From Eubacterium sp. AM49-13BH (lineage in GTDB: Bacteria > Bacillota > Clostridia > Lachnospirales > Lachnospiraceae): a stretch of DNA of 7,746 nt. This document shows, piece after piece, positions 1 through 5,965 of this stretch (the first letter of the stretch is position 1; each line of letters starts with the position of its first letter). The DNA is taken from NCBI RefSeq assembly GCF_003464165.1, contig NZ_QSEK01000052.1:1-7746 (forward strand), given 5' to 3'. The notes below the pieces were generated by a model that was not told the origin of the DNA, did not search any database, and worked only from the letters and a program-made list of their open reading frames with translations. The position numbers were made by a program, and so were the translations under genes.

Positions 1-377
1 CGTACCACAAGATCCGACTTTGTGCAGATCAGAATATCTGCGTCACTGCCGATCAGCTGCTCCAGAAGTTTTCTGGTATTCCCGAATTGCTCCTCCTGTG
101 GATTGTAGCCATCTGTCACAGAACCGATGACCACCCGCTGTCCGGCATATTTCTTCGGATTTTTAATTTCCGGCCAATGCTTCACATCAAGGAAAGTGCC
201 CCATTCCTCCTTGTGCCCGGTAAAGCGCTTCATAAAAGAAGCATAGCAATACTTGCAGGCATGTGTACAGCCCACATAGGGATTGACCGAGTAACCGCCT
301 ACCGGCAGACTAGACTTAGTCATGATATTCTTTGTTTCCACCTCACGAATGAGGATTCCATTTATTACTTCTTCCAT
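1..377 (-). CDS. Radical SAM mobile pair protein A (3' end outside window)
   Basis: This is the N-terminal 125 codons of a radical SAM protein; the rest lies beyond position 1. Seen: the cluster-binding CxxxCxxC motif at Cys37, Cys41 and Cys44 (GCTHACKYCYA), in the SPL-like 'NPYVGCTHACKYCYA' setting, followed by a GSVTDGYNP stretch (about 85-93) like the second conserved block of SPL/Rv2578c-type proteins. Known of the family: such enzymes bind a 4Fe-4S cluster and cleave S-adenosylmethionine to a radical. The substrate is unknown. The ATG at 375-377 overlaps the end of the upstream radical SAM gene by 13 bases, so translation is probably coupled. The pairing of two different radical SAM genes behind a MarR regulator is what identifies this as protein A of the 'radical SAM mobile pair'. 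Base composition is richer in G+C than the housekeeping genes at right, consistent with transfer. Confidence 0.85.
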   Translation of the reverse strand, partial: MEEVINGILIREVETKNIMTKSSLPVGGYSVNPYVGCTHACKYCYASFMKRFTGHKEEWGTFLDVKHWPEIKNPKKYAGQRVVIGSVTDGYNPQEEQFGNTRKLLEQLIGSDADILICTKSDLVV

Positions 378-1054
378 GATTTCTGTACCTCTAACACTTT
401 ATTAAATTCTTCCGGCATTTCCTGAATCATATTTTCATCCCCTATGATAGGGACAAGGTCTTCCTTCATAAACACCGGAATGCCAAGCTTATGTGCCTGG
501 TCCGTCAGAGACCATGCCCATTCCGGCTCCGTATGAATCTTCCTGCTCTGCGCTCCGGTCATGGTGCCGACAACGATCCAATTGATTCCAGAAAGGTCAA
601 CTGTGCCGGGATCATCAAATAACGGCTCAAAGGTAACATGGTAATGTTTTGCTCTAACGTTTTTCCGAAGGGCGTCGATACGCCACAGTTCTGCTTTCCT
701 CGTCACCGTAACGCCAAACCATGCGTTTTCCAGATCGGTATCAAAATCCAGCAAATCAGGTCGCTTGGTAAGGAACAGGAACTGATGCTGTGGATTTTCA
801 CGGATCTTTGCAAATACCTCGTCTCTCCATTCCGGCTTCCATCCAGAGAGATCGCTCATGCCGGTAAGAAGAAAGTTCTGCGGACGTTTCTTTTCCATCA
901 TCTTGAGCTTACCCGGAAAGAATTCAGTGTCAGCGAAATCATCAATCATATGCCAGCGTTTCACGTTGTTGCGGGCATAGCAATATGTACACCCCACTGT
1001 GCAGCCAATGACGATATTCATGTTCTGAATCTGATCTTTGATACAAATACTCAT
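365..1054 (-). CDS. Radical SAM mobile pair protein B
   Basis: A 229-aa radical SAM protein related to the DUF5131/phage Gp37-Gp68 type. Seen: CxxxCxxC at Cys18, Cys22 and Cys25 (GCTVGCTYCYA), then a FLLTGMSDL segment (61-69), FLFLTKRPD (92-100) and WFGVTVT (112-118), which are the usual landmarks of that group. I chose the ATG at 1052-1054, not a GTG twelve bases upstream. The ATG shares ATGA with the stop of the MarR gene, and a GAGGAG sequence sits about 11 bases before it, whereas that sequence would run into the GTG. Its 3' end overlaps protein A by 13 bases. MarR, B and A therefore form one tightly coupled transcript. Cluster binding and SAM cleavage are inferred from the family; the substrate is unknown. 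It could be a maturase or nucleic-acid-acting enzyme, but nothing here decides. Confidence 0.88.
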   Translation of the reverse strand: MSICIKDQIQNMNIVIGCTVGCTYCYARNNVKRWHMIDDFADTEFFPGKLKMMEKKRPQNFLLTGMSDLSGWKPEWRDEVFAKIRENPQHQFLFLTKRPDLLDFDTDLENAWFGVTVTRKAELWRIDALRKNVRAKHYHVTFEPLFDDPGTVDLSGINWIVVGTMTGAQSRKIHTEPEWAWSLTDQAHKLGIPVFMKEDLVPIIGDENMIQEMPEEFNKVLEVQKSWKK

Positions 1055-1488
1055 GACTTCTGCCACTCCTCAAGATTCTTTCTGATGCGGTCGAGGCATT
1101 CCTCAAACCGGGTAATTTCTTCCTCTGAAAAATCTTTGTAGTAAATACTGCCCATCTCATCAGATACAGAATCGTACTCACCCTTTAAGGCATGTGCTTT
1201 CTCAGTCAGAAACAGGAGTGTTTTCCTTTTGTCCGTTTCAGACTGAACACGGCTTATCAGCCCTTGATTTTCCATTCTTTCCAGCATCGTAGTAAGAGAT
1301 GTTATCGCTAATCCGCATTTAGTCGAGAGTGACCTGATTGAAATACCATCCTTCTGCCACAGCACATAAAGAATACGCCCTTGGGCTCCATTAAACGCAT
1401 CAATATTCTTTTCACTGAGAATCTTCTCGAAAATCCGGTCTCCAAGCTGTTTTATTTTGGTGACAAGAAATCCTCCATTCATTTCCAT
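1051..1488 (-). CDS. MarR-family regulator of the radical SAM pair
   Basis: A 145-aa winged helix-turn-helix protein of normal MarR length. Seen: a predicted dimerisation helix at the N-terminus, the helix-turn-helix around residues 48-75 (ISIRSLSTKCGLAITSLTTMLERM), the wing with a typical TDKRKTLLFLTEKA segment (85-98), and a charged C-terminal helix. The ATG at 1486-1488 follows AGGAG by seven bases. The gene is first in an operon with the two radical SAM genes and overlaps the next one by four bases (ATGA). Its promoter is buried in a perfect 17-bp inverted repeat, so autorepression is the obvious inference. MarR proteins usually respond to small phenolic ligands, oxidants or metals; the effector here is unknown. 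Membership in the mobile-pair subfamily rests on gene context rather than on a motif. Confidence 0.88.
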   Translation of the reverse strand: MEMNGGFLVTKIKQLGDRIFEKILSEKNIDAFNGAQGRILYVLWQKDGISIRSLSTKCGLAITSLTTMLERMENQGLISRVQSETDKRKTLLFLTEKAHALKGEYDSVSDEMGSIYYKDFSEEEITRFEECLDRIRKNLEEWQKS

Positions 1489-1491
1489 ACA

Positions 1492-1539
1492 AAAGCTCCT
1501 ATATAGTAGTTTATTAAAAACATACTATATAGGAGCTTT
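1492..1539. repeat. Perfect 17-bp inverted repeat, probable MarR operator
   Basis: The arms 1492-1508 (AAAGCTCCTATATAGTA) and 1523-1539 are exact reverse complements separated by 14 bases. Each arm contains the self-complementary octamer CTATATAG (1499-1506 and 1525-1532), so there may be two dimer sites with centres 26 bp apart. One site lies between the -35 and -10 of the MarR promoter; the other covers the ribosome binding site. Operator function is inferred. Confidence 0.8.
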
Positions 1540-1547
1540 ATTGTCAA
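1519..1547 (-). promoter_or_regulatory. Promoter of the MarR-radical SAM operon
   Basis: On the minus strand a perfect TTGACA (1542-1547) is followed after 17 bp by TATGTT (1519-1524, 4/6 matches to TATAAT). The expected start near 1512 falls in the loop of the inverted repeat. The initiating mRNA would then keep only the ribosome-binding-site arm and could not form the long hairpin. Confidence 0.75.
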
Positions 1548-1569
1548 CAGTTTATATGTCTTATTAGGT

Positions 1570-1604
1570 AAATTCCGTTTTTTCAATTCTTCAAACTAGA
1601 AGTT
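1570..1604. repeat. Diverged repeat copy downstream of the DUF3267 gene
   Basis: This stretch matches 2224-2259 at about 31 of 36 aligned positions with one gap. On the minus strand it begins at the stop codon of the DUF3267 gene and runs toward the MarR promoter. The conserved end is GGAATTT. Origin unknown. Confidence 0.6.
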
Positions 1605-2196
1605 ACGATACCTTATACATATCGTTTTTATAAAACATTATTGCATCTTTTTTATTTGCATTTTTTAAGACAATAAAAACATTATATACATCGGGAAATG
1701 GCGAAACCATACCCATACATGACATGCCAAACATTAGTCCATTTAGTTCTCTATATTCTGCCGGACTAACAATAAAAATCAATAATGGTATTATTCCAAG
1801 CACAAATGGTAATAGGCACATTACAATAAACCTTCTACGCTTCAGAGGATATGATGCTAATGCAACAAATGATATCTTACCCGTTATTTTACCTATCGTA
1901 ACCAGTGCGTTTCTCGGATAGACAATCCCATGTAACCACTCGTGTATCACCAAACAAATATACCCCAGGCAAAAACCAATCAAAATAAATACGTGCGAAA
2001 TAACAACTGTCTTGTTCATAACTGTTTTACACAGCATCGTTACAAACATTAAAACACATAATACCGCTGCAATAGGTGCCGCTTTTTTCATCATCTCTTC
2101 AATGCTCTGAGGTGTTTCTATTTTAACAGCATTCTTTGGTAAAATACCTGTCTGATACTCACTTATATCTTCAATAGACATTTTTAATTTTATCAT
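1603..2196 (-). CDS. DUF3267-type membrane protein with HExxH zinc motif
   Basis: A 197-aa predicted membrane protein with four hydrophobic segments at about residues 40-56, 66-84, 125-143 and 152-166. The motif HEWLHG (85-90) sits at the end of the second segment. An SPFPDVYNVFIVLK stretch (165-178) supplies an Asp in the position where related membrane proteases have the third metal ligand. This layout matches DUF3267 proteins, a putative metalloprotease family distantly like M50; activity is not demonstrated by the sequence. I chose the ATG at 2194-2196 because GGAGGTG lies eight bases ahead of it; an in-frame ATG 15 codons upstream has no such site. The gene follows a small membrane protein gene by 68 bases and is probably cotranscribed with it. 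Roles in peptide processing or immunity are possible but unproven. Confidence 0.75.
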   Translation of the reverse strand: MIKLKMSIEDISEYQTGILPKNAVKIETPQSIEEMMKKAAPIAAVLCVLMFVTMLCKTVMNKTVVISHVFILIGFCLGYICLVIHEWLHGIVYPRNALVTIGKITGKISFVALASYPLKRRRFIVMCLLPFVLGIIPLLIFIVSPAEYRELNGLMFGMSCMGMVSPFPDVYNVFIVLKNANKKDAIMFYKNDMYKVS

Positions 2197-2223
2197 TACC
2201 AATTCACCTCCAAAAAGAGTAAC

Positions 2224-2259
2224 AAATTCCGATTTTCTCAATTCTCCAAACTTGAAGTT
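2224..2259. repeat. Diverged repeat copy downstream of the small membrane gene
   Basis: This is the partner of 1570-1604. It lies just after the stop codon of the small membrane protein and ends before the ribosome binding site of the DUF3267 gene. It contains the small palindrome AAACTTGAAGTTT (2248-2260). A 12-base piece of it (AAATTCCGATTT) recurs at 2632-2643, ahead of the small membrane gene. Confidence 0.6.
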
Positions 2260-2264
2260 TCCAT

Positions 2265-2603
2265 TTATTTCTTTTTGCGGTATTTGGGTTCAATACCTAC
2301 TACATACGCTACCATAGCCGCAATACTAATAAGCATTGCACCCAATATAGGTATAATAATCAAACCCGAATTCTGCCCATCTAATAAAGGCAATCCAATT
2401 AACGTAAACAAAACACCATACACGCACCACAATATGCCCAAAGCACGATTATAGCCTTTCACATCTTCTATGGGCGCTACCTCAGCATTTGCCCAAAAAC
2501 CGAAAGGTTTTGCTTTCTTGGAATTAAAATCATAAATGCCCATTACAATAAATAATACGCCGATTATTACCCAAATAACAAATGCTATTAATCTTCCTTC
2601 CAT
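2265..2603 (-). CDS. Small three-helix membrane protein, function unknown
   Basis: A 112-aa protein with hydrophobic segments at about residues 5-24, 53-72 and 80-102 and a basic tail (PKYRKKK). The loop after helix one (25-52) carries FGFWAN and a VKGYNRALGILW stretch of the kind seen in small uncharacterised Firmicutes membrane proteins related to DUF3784. I cannot assign it to a named family with certainty. The ATG at 2601-2603 is preceded by AAAGGA at eight bases. The frame stays open 150 bases further upstream to another ATG, but that extension is not membrane-like and has no good ribosome binding site, so I excluded it. It precedes the HExxH protein and probably shares its transcript; the two could work together in the membrane, which is inference. 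Confidence 0.7.
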   Translation of the reverse strand: MEGRLIAFVIWVIIGVLFIVMGIYDFNSKKAKPFGFWANAEVAPIEDVKGYNRALGILWCVYGVLFTLIGLPLLDGQNSGLIIIPILGAMLISIAAMVAYVVGIEPKYRKKK

Positions 2604-2860
2604 AATATGTATCCTTTCTTTGTAGTTCTGTAAATTCCGATTTGTTTTACCCATTTTAACATAAAACTCACCCAAATTAAAACTACAATTCTCAATCATT
2701 CCACTCCCACTGACACCAAGTGCCACAAAAGTGCCCAACTGGCTCACAAACATTCCCAGTATTTATGCGGGTTTTCAAAATCACAATAATTAATACATGG
2801 AAATAATAAAGAATGAATTTCTTCACAAGTCGCCCGTTCCCCTCCTAGTCAGTAGGCACG
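2604..2860. other. Intergenic stretch with no supported gene
   Basis: Between the small membrane gene and the tRNA-array terminator I find no RNA gene or convincing complete coding region. The minus strand from 2753 to 2604 is open in frame with the downstream gene (about 50 codons), preceded by a stop. It may be the relic of an older gene end. A 12-base fragment of the local repeat lies at 2632-2643. Confidence 0.5.
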
Positions 2861-2895
2861 AAAAGAAAAAAGGGAATGGTTTTTCAACCATTCCC
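2861..2895 (-). terminator. Rho-independent terminator of the second tRNA array
   Basis: On the minus strand a 10-bp stem (GGGAATGGTT pairing across a four-base loop, 2872-2895) is followed by TTTTTTCTTTT. It lies just past tRNA-Lys and separates the tRNA array from the accessory block. Confidence 0.92.
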
Positions 2896-2902
2896 ATCTT
2901 AA

Positions 2903-2975
2903 TGAGCCCACCGGGGTTCGAACCCGGGACACCTAGATTAAAAGTCTAGTGCTCTACCAACTGAGCTATGAGCCC
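2903..2975 (-). tRNA. tRNA-Lys (UUU)
   Basis: The cloverleaf folds with anticodon TTT in loop CTTTTAA and a perfect T-arm CCGGG/CCCGG. The acceptor pairs GGGCTCA with TGGGCTC, needing two G-U pairs (2-71 and 5-68). Discriminator A; CCA is not encoded. It is the last gene of the six-tRNA array. Confidence 0.95.
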
Positions 2976-3041
2976 ACAATATATACTAAATATAAGCTGC
3001 TATCTATTTCAATCATCCAGCTTCGGATTTTGTCTACCGAG

Positions 3042-3114
3042 CTGGGCTAGCTGGATTCGAACCAGCGTAATGCAGGGATCAAAACCCTGTGCCTTACCGC
3101 TTGGCGATAGCCAA
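3042..3114 (-). tRNA. tRNA-Gln (UUG), acceptor mismatch
   Basis: Anticodon TTG lies in loop TTTTGAT. The acceptor TTGGCTA against TAGCCCA leaves a U2-C71 mismatch; one extra C (TGGGCTA) would restore a perfect stem with the usual U1-A72. The variable loop appears one base long (CATTAC). CCA is not encoded. Confidence 0.88.
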
Positions 3115-3127
3115 GAAATAAAAAAAG

Positions 3128-3202
3128 GGTGGGTACAGGGATTCGAACCCTGGACCTTCAGAGCCACAATCTGACGCGCTGACCAGCTGTGCTATACCCA
3201 CC
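3128..3202 (-). tRNA. tRNA-His (GUG)
   Basis: Anticodon GTG lies in loop TTGTGGC. The stem GTGGGTA/TACCCAC is perfect, and the extra G(-1) opposite C73 that HisRS needs is encoded. CCA is not encoded. Confidence 0.95.
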
Positions 3203-3248
3203 ATAATGCAAAAGTCATAAGCTACTGGCCATGACTCATAAAAAAAAG

Positions 3249-3322
<74 letters not shown>

Positions 3323-3326
3323 ACAA

Positions 3327-3396
3327 AGCGGTGATGGGAATCGAACCCACGTATCTAGCTTGGAAGGCTAGTGTTCTACCATTGAACTACACCCGC
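3327..3396 (-). tRNA. tRNA-Gly (UCC), one base short in the acceptor
   Basis: Anticodon TCC lies in loop CTTCCAA. The 5' acceptor strand is GCGGGTG but the 3' strand reads CACCGC instead of CACCCGC. The gene is 70 bases with a bulge in the acceptor. Discriminator U fits glycine. CCA is not encoded. Functionality is uncertain. Confidence 0.85.
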
Positions 3397-3416
3397 ATAA
3401 TTATTAAGTTGTAAAG

Positions 3417-3491
3417 TCGGGGTGACAGGATTCGAACCTGCGACCTCTTGATCCCAAATCAAGCGCTCTAGCCAAGCTGAGCCACACCCCG
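3417..3491 (-). tRNA. tRNA-Pro (UGG)
   Basis: Anticodon TGG lies in loop TTTGGGA. The acceptor CGGGGTG/CACCCCG and the T-arm pair well. It is the first gene of the second tRNA array, about 35 bases after the expected transcription start. CCA is not encoded. Confidence 0.95.
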
Positions 3492-3498
3492 TTTTTGT

Positions 3499-3531
3499 TT
3501 CTTGCGTTTGCTCTGTTCCGCAACGCAAGAA
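3499..3531. repeat. 10-bp inverted repeat at the tRNA-array start site
   Basis: The arms TTCTTGCGTT (3499-3508) and its exact complement (3522-3531) are separated by 13 bases. The expected transcription start (about 3527) falls inside the right arm. It may act as a DNA operator or, partly, as a leader hairpin. Confidence 0.6.
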
Positions 3532-3533
3532 TG

Positions 3534-3600
3534 ATTATATTATAAGGTGTACCATCTGTCAACACTTTTTTTGAATTTTTTTTAATTTTTTTTAAAAATT
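3534..3600 (-). promoter_or_regulatory. Strong tRNA-array promoter with A-tract upstream element
   Basis: On the minus strand a perfect TTGACA (3557-3562), a 17-bp spacer and a perfect TATAAT (3534-3539) precede tRNA-Pro. Directly upstream (3567-3600) are repeated runs of seven or eight A spaced about one helical turn apart. This is the form of a bent UP element that raises stable-RNA transcription. Confidence 0.92.
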
Positions 3601-3636
3601 TCTCCACAAGTCTGTTAACCCGCATATTTACTGGGT

Positions 3637-4119
3637 TTATACATATCTCAAATCAAACGTCATTTCGCCATTATCATCAATTTCTAACATAATATATGTG
3701 CATCTTTTGTCTGCCTGACGTGGATATGAGATACTTCCAGGATTAATAAATGTCAGTTCATCTTCAACCAGAATCAATGGTCTGTGAGTATGTCCAAACA
3801 TAACTATATCAATTCCCCTTGCTATACACTCCTCCCTGAGAGTCTGTAAATCAAGTGAAACACAATAATTATGACCGTGTGTTAATAAAATTTTCCTACC
3901 GGCAAGCTCAATTTCACGTTCTCTTGGAAGTGGTGAAAAAAAGTCATTATTACCTGGTACCATTATTGTTTCACACCCAGCAAGTTCCTGTATTATATCC
4001 TCTTCTCCTTCGATATCACCAAGATGAATAAGTAAATCGAATGGCTGCTCATTATATATTGCCTCTGCCAGATTACCGTGTCTTCTATGTGAATCGCTAA
4101 CAATCATTATCCTCTGCAT
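3637..4119 (-). CDS. MJ0936/YfcE-family metallophosphodiesterase
   Basis: A 160-aa protein of the calcineurin-like superfamily and of normal length for the YfcE/YsnB/MJ0936 group. All metal-binding blocks are visible: SDSH (Asp9, His11), HLGD (Asp35), GNND (Asn57, Asn58), THGH (His81, His83) and GHTH (His110, His112). Family members hydrolyse phosphodiesters with Mn or other divalent metals in the cytoplasm; the natural substrate is not clear from sequence. I chose the ATG at 4117-4119, four bases after GGAGG, rather than an in-frame start seven codons upstream. It lies 21 bases after rdgB and is the last gene of the operon. This rdgB-phosphodiesterase neighbourhood is common in Clostridia. 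No good terminator follows; a weak 5-bp hairpin (3617-3637) lacks a T-run. Confidence 0.93.
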   Translation of the reverse strand: MQRIMIVSDSHRRHGNLAEAIYNEQPFDLLIHLGDIEGEEDIIQELAGCETIMVPGNNDFFSPLPREREIELAGRKILLTHGHNYCVSLDLQTLREECIARGIDIVMFGHTHRPLILVEDELTFINPGSISYPRQADKRCTYIMLEIDDNGEMTFDLRYV

Positions 4120-4140
4120 AAAACCTCCAGAATGAGCCAA

Positions 4141-4728
4141 TTAGAGGCACTCATCCAGTTCTTTCTTTATAAGTTCAAGTGCTTTACCTCTGTGGCTTAT
4201 CTTATTCTTCTCTTCAGGATCAAACTGTGCTGATGTTTTACCATATTCTGGCAGATAAACTATAGGGTCATAACCAAAACCGTTCTCTCCAACGATTTCC
4301 TTGCTTATAAGCCCCTCCATTGTGCCTCTCTTAACAATTTCCCTTCCATCAGGAAAACACACCGCTATGGCACATACAAACCTGCCGCTTCTGTCCTGCC
4401 CTTCAACACCCTCAAGTCGTTTAATAAGAGAAGCATTTTTAATATCATATGATGTATCATGTCCCATATATCTTGCAGAATACACGCCAGGCTCTTTATT
4501 AATATAATCAATTTCAAGTCCTGAATCATCTGCCATTGTAAGCTGCCCTGTAAGTTTACAGACAGCTCTCGCCTTAATCAGCGCATTTTCTTCAAATGTA
4601 GTGCCATTTTCCTCCACATCAAGGTCAATTCCAGCATCCTTAAGAGAAATAATATTATATTCTTTAAGAATTTCTTTAACTTCCTTAACCTTGTCCTTAT
4701 TATTAGACGCTAAAATAATTGTAGTCAT
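4141..4728 (-). CDS. rdgB: XTP/dITP diphosphatase (non-canonical purine NTP pyrophosphatase)
   Basis: A 195-aa protein of full family length. It hydrolyses dITP, XTP and ITP to monophosphates, keeping deaminated purines out of DNA and RNA in the cytoplasm. Seen: the N-terminal SNNKDKVKEV substrate loop (8-17), the acidic motif ADDSGLE (66-72) with the catalytic Asp68, GVYSARYMG (81-89), GFGYDPI (150-156) and the C-terminal SHRGKAL (178-184). The ATG at 4726-4728 starts two bases after the stop of the RNA methyltransferase gene. Its ribosome binding site (AGGACAG) lies within the end of that gene, so translation is probably coupled. No lesions are visible. Confidence 0.97.
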   Translation of the reverse strand: MTTIILASNNKDKVKEVKEILKEYNIISLKDAGIDLDVEENGTTFEENALIKARAVCKLTGQLTMADDSGLEIDYINKEPGVYSARYMGHDTSYDIKNASLIKRLEGVEGQDRSGRFVCAIAVCFPDGREIVKRGTMEGLISKEIVGENGFGYDPIVYLPEYGKTSAQFDPEEKNKISHRGKALELIKKELDECL

Positions 4729-4730
4729 AA

Positions 4731-5891
4731 TTATCTGTCCTGTCCCTTCTCTTTCTTAGGTGGCTTTGGTCCCTGGAATGAGTAAAAATATGTCTTTAAC
4801 ATTCCATTATATATCTTTCTGTTCTTATCCGGCTTTCTGCCAAAATATTTGACAGCATCCTCATATGAAGTAATCATATAGGCTGACCATGAATCTAACT
4901 TTGCAAACTGTCGTCCAAATGCAGAATATATTCCCGGAAGTGTCTCCTTATCCTCAAGTCTTTCACCATAAGGAGGATTAGTTATAATAAAACCGTATTT
5001 CTTATGATGGCTTAGGTCTGCCACGCTTCTTTCTTGAAAATGTATTAACTTCTCTACTCCGGCATTCTCCGCATTGCTTCTTGCCTTCCTGATAACATCT
5101 GCATCAATATCAAATCCCTGGATATCCGTTTCAATATCAAGATTAATCATATCCTCGGCTTCATCAACAGCATCATACCACAATTGCTTGTCAATTATGT
5201 TAGTCCACTTCTGTGCAGTAAACTTACGATTCATTCCCGGTGCAATATTAGCTGCTATCATAGCTGCTTCAATTGGAAATGTGCCACTTCCACAAAATGG
5301 ATCAACAAGAATTCTGTCACCCTTCCAAGGAGTCAGCATAATAAGAGCAGCCGCAAGTGTCTCTGATATAGGAGCCTTACCTGCAGCCGGTCTGTATCCT
5401 CTTTTGTGAAGTGAATCACCTGATGTATCAAGTGCAATCGTAACAATATCCTTCATAATAGTAACTCTTATAGGATATGAATCTCCATCTTCTTCAAACC
5501 ATCCAATTCTGTAATGCTCCTTAAGTCTCTCTACAATGGCTTTCTTAACAATTGACTGGATATCAGAGCTGCTGAACAGTTTACTGTTAACAGAATTAGC
5601 TTTAGTAACCCAGAATTTACCATTCTTAGGTATAAAATTCTCCCATTCAAGGTCTTTAGTTTTATCAAATAGCTCTGTAAACGTTTCGGCCTTAAATTGA
5701 CCCACTTTAATCAAAATACGCTCTGTTGTTCTTAAATTGATATTAGCGCGGCATATGGCCTCAGAATCGCCCACAAAAGTAACCTTTCCATCTTCTACTG
5801 ATGATATATCATATCCAAGATCATATATTTCTCTTTTTAATACTGATTCCAGGCCAAAATGGCAGGGAGCAATTAATTCGTATGTATTCAT
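4731..5891 (-). CDS. ypsC: THUMP-domain class I RNA methyltransferase (YpsC/RlmL-N type)
   Basis: A 386-aa protein with the length and layout of B. subtilis YpsC and the N-terminal half of E. coli RlmL, which makes N2-methylguanosine in 23S rRNA. Seen: an N-terminal ferredoxin-like/THUMP region (about 1-160), which binds RNA; the SAM-binding motif VDPFCGSGTFPIEAA (196-210); an acidic FDIDAD (260-265) in motif II position; and the catalytic NPPYGERL (305-312). The C-terminal tail is basic. ATG at 5889-5891 follows GGAGG by four bases. It is the first gene of the operon with rdgB and the phosphodiesterase. Activity on rRNA is known for relatives; the exact guanosine modified here is inferred, and the symbol is by family likeness. 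Confidence 0.93.
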   Translation of the reverse strand: MNTYELIAPCHFGLESVLKREIYDLGYDISSVEDGKVTFVGDSEAICRANINLRTTERILIKVGQFKAETFTELFDKTKDLEWENFIPKNGKFWVTKANSVNSKLFSSSDIQSIVKKAIVERLKEHYRIGWFEEDGDSYPIRVTIMKDIVTIALDTSGDSLHKRGYRPAAGKAPISETLAAALIMLTPWKGDRILVDPFCGSGTFPIEAAMIAANIAPGMNRKFTAQKWTNIIDKQLWYDAVDEAEDMINLDIETDIQGFDIDADVIRKARSNAENAGVEKLIHFQERSVADLSHHKKYGFIITNPPYGERLEDKETLPGIYSAFGRQFAKLDSWSAYMITSYEDAVKYFGRKPDKNRKIYNGMLKTYFYSFQGPKPPKKEKGQDR

Positions 5892-5918
5892 ATATCCTCC
5901 AAAAGTACATTTATATAT

Positions 5919-5947
5919 ATATTAATGCCTATGCAAATGAGTGTCAA
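5919..5947 (-). promoter_or_regulatory. Promoter of the methyltransferase-rdgB operon
   Basis: A perfect TTGACA (5942-5947) and TAATAT (5919-5924, 4/6 matches to TATAAT) are separated by 17 bp, shortly ahead of the GGAGG of the methyltransferase gene. Confidence 0.65.
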
Positions 5948-5965
5948 TCCGTTAATTGATTACAC
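5941..5965. repeat. Short inverted repeat over the -35 box
   Basis: GTGT-c-AATC (5941-5949) pairs with GATTACAC (5958-5965), eight base pairs with one bulge. It covers the -35 of the operon promoter and the stop of the upstream rhodanese gene. It could be an operator or a weak end-of-gene hairpin. Confidence 0.4.

Noticed and set aside
638..1141. 167-aa open frame on the plus strand
   Set aside because: It lies opposite the well-supported radical SAM B and MarR genes and has no family character.
942..1181. 79-aa open frame on the minus strand
   Set aside because: It is a shadow in another frame across the MarR and radical SAM B genes, without a ribosome binding site or recognisable domain.
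1492..1539. Terminator of the DUF3267 gene
   Set aside because: The stem ends in only four T and contains the promoter and ribosome binding site of the next gene, so an operator is the better reading, although some termination of read-through cannot be excluded.
3404..3625. 73-aa minus-strand frame
   Set aside because: It runs through the tRNA-Pro promoter and gene; the apparent protein is a chance reading.
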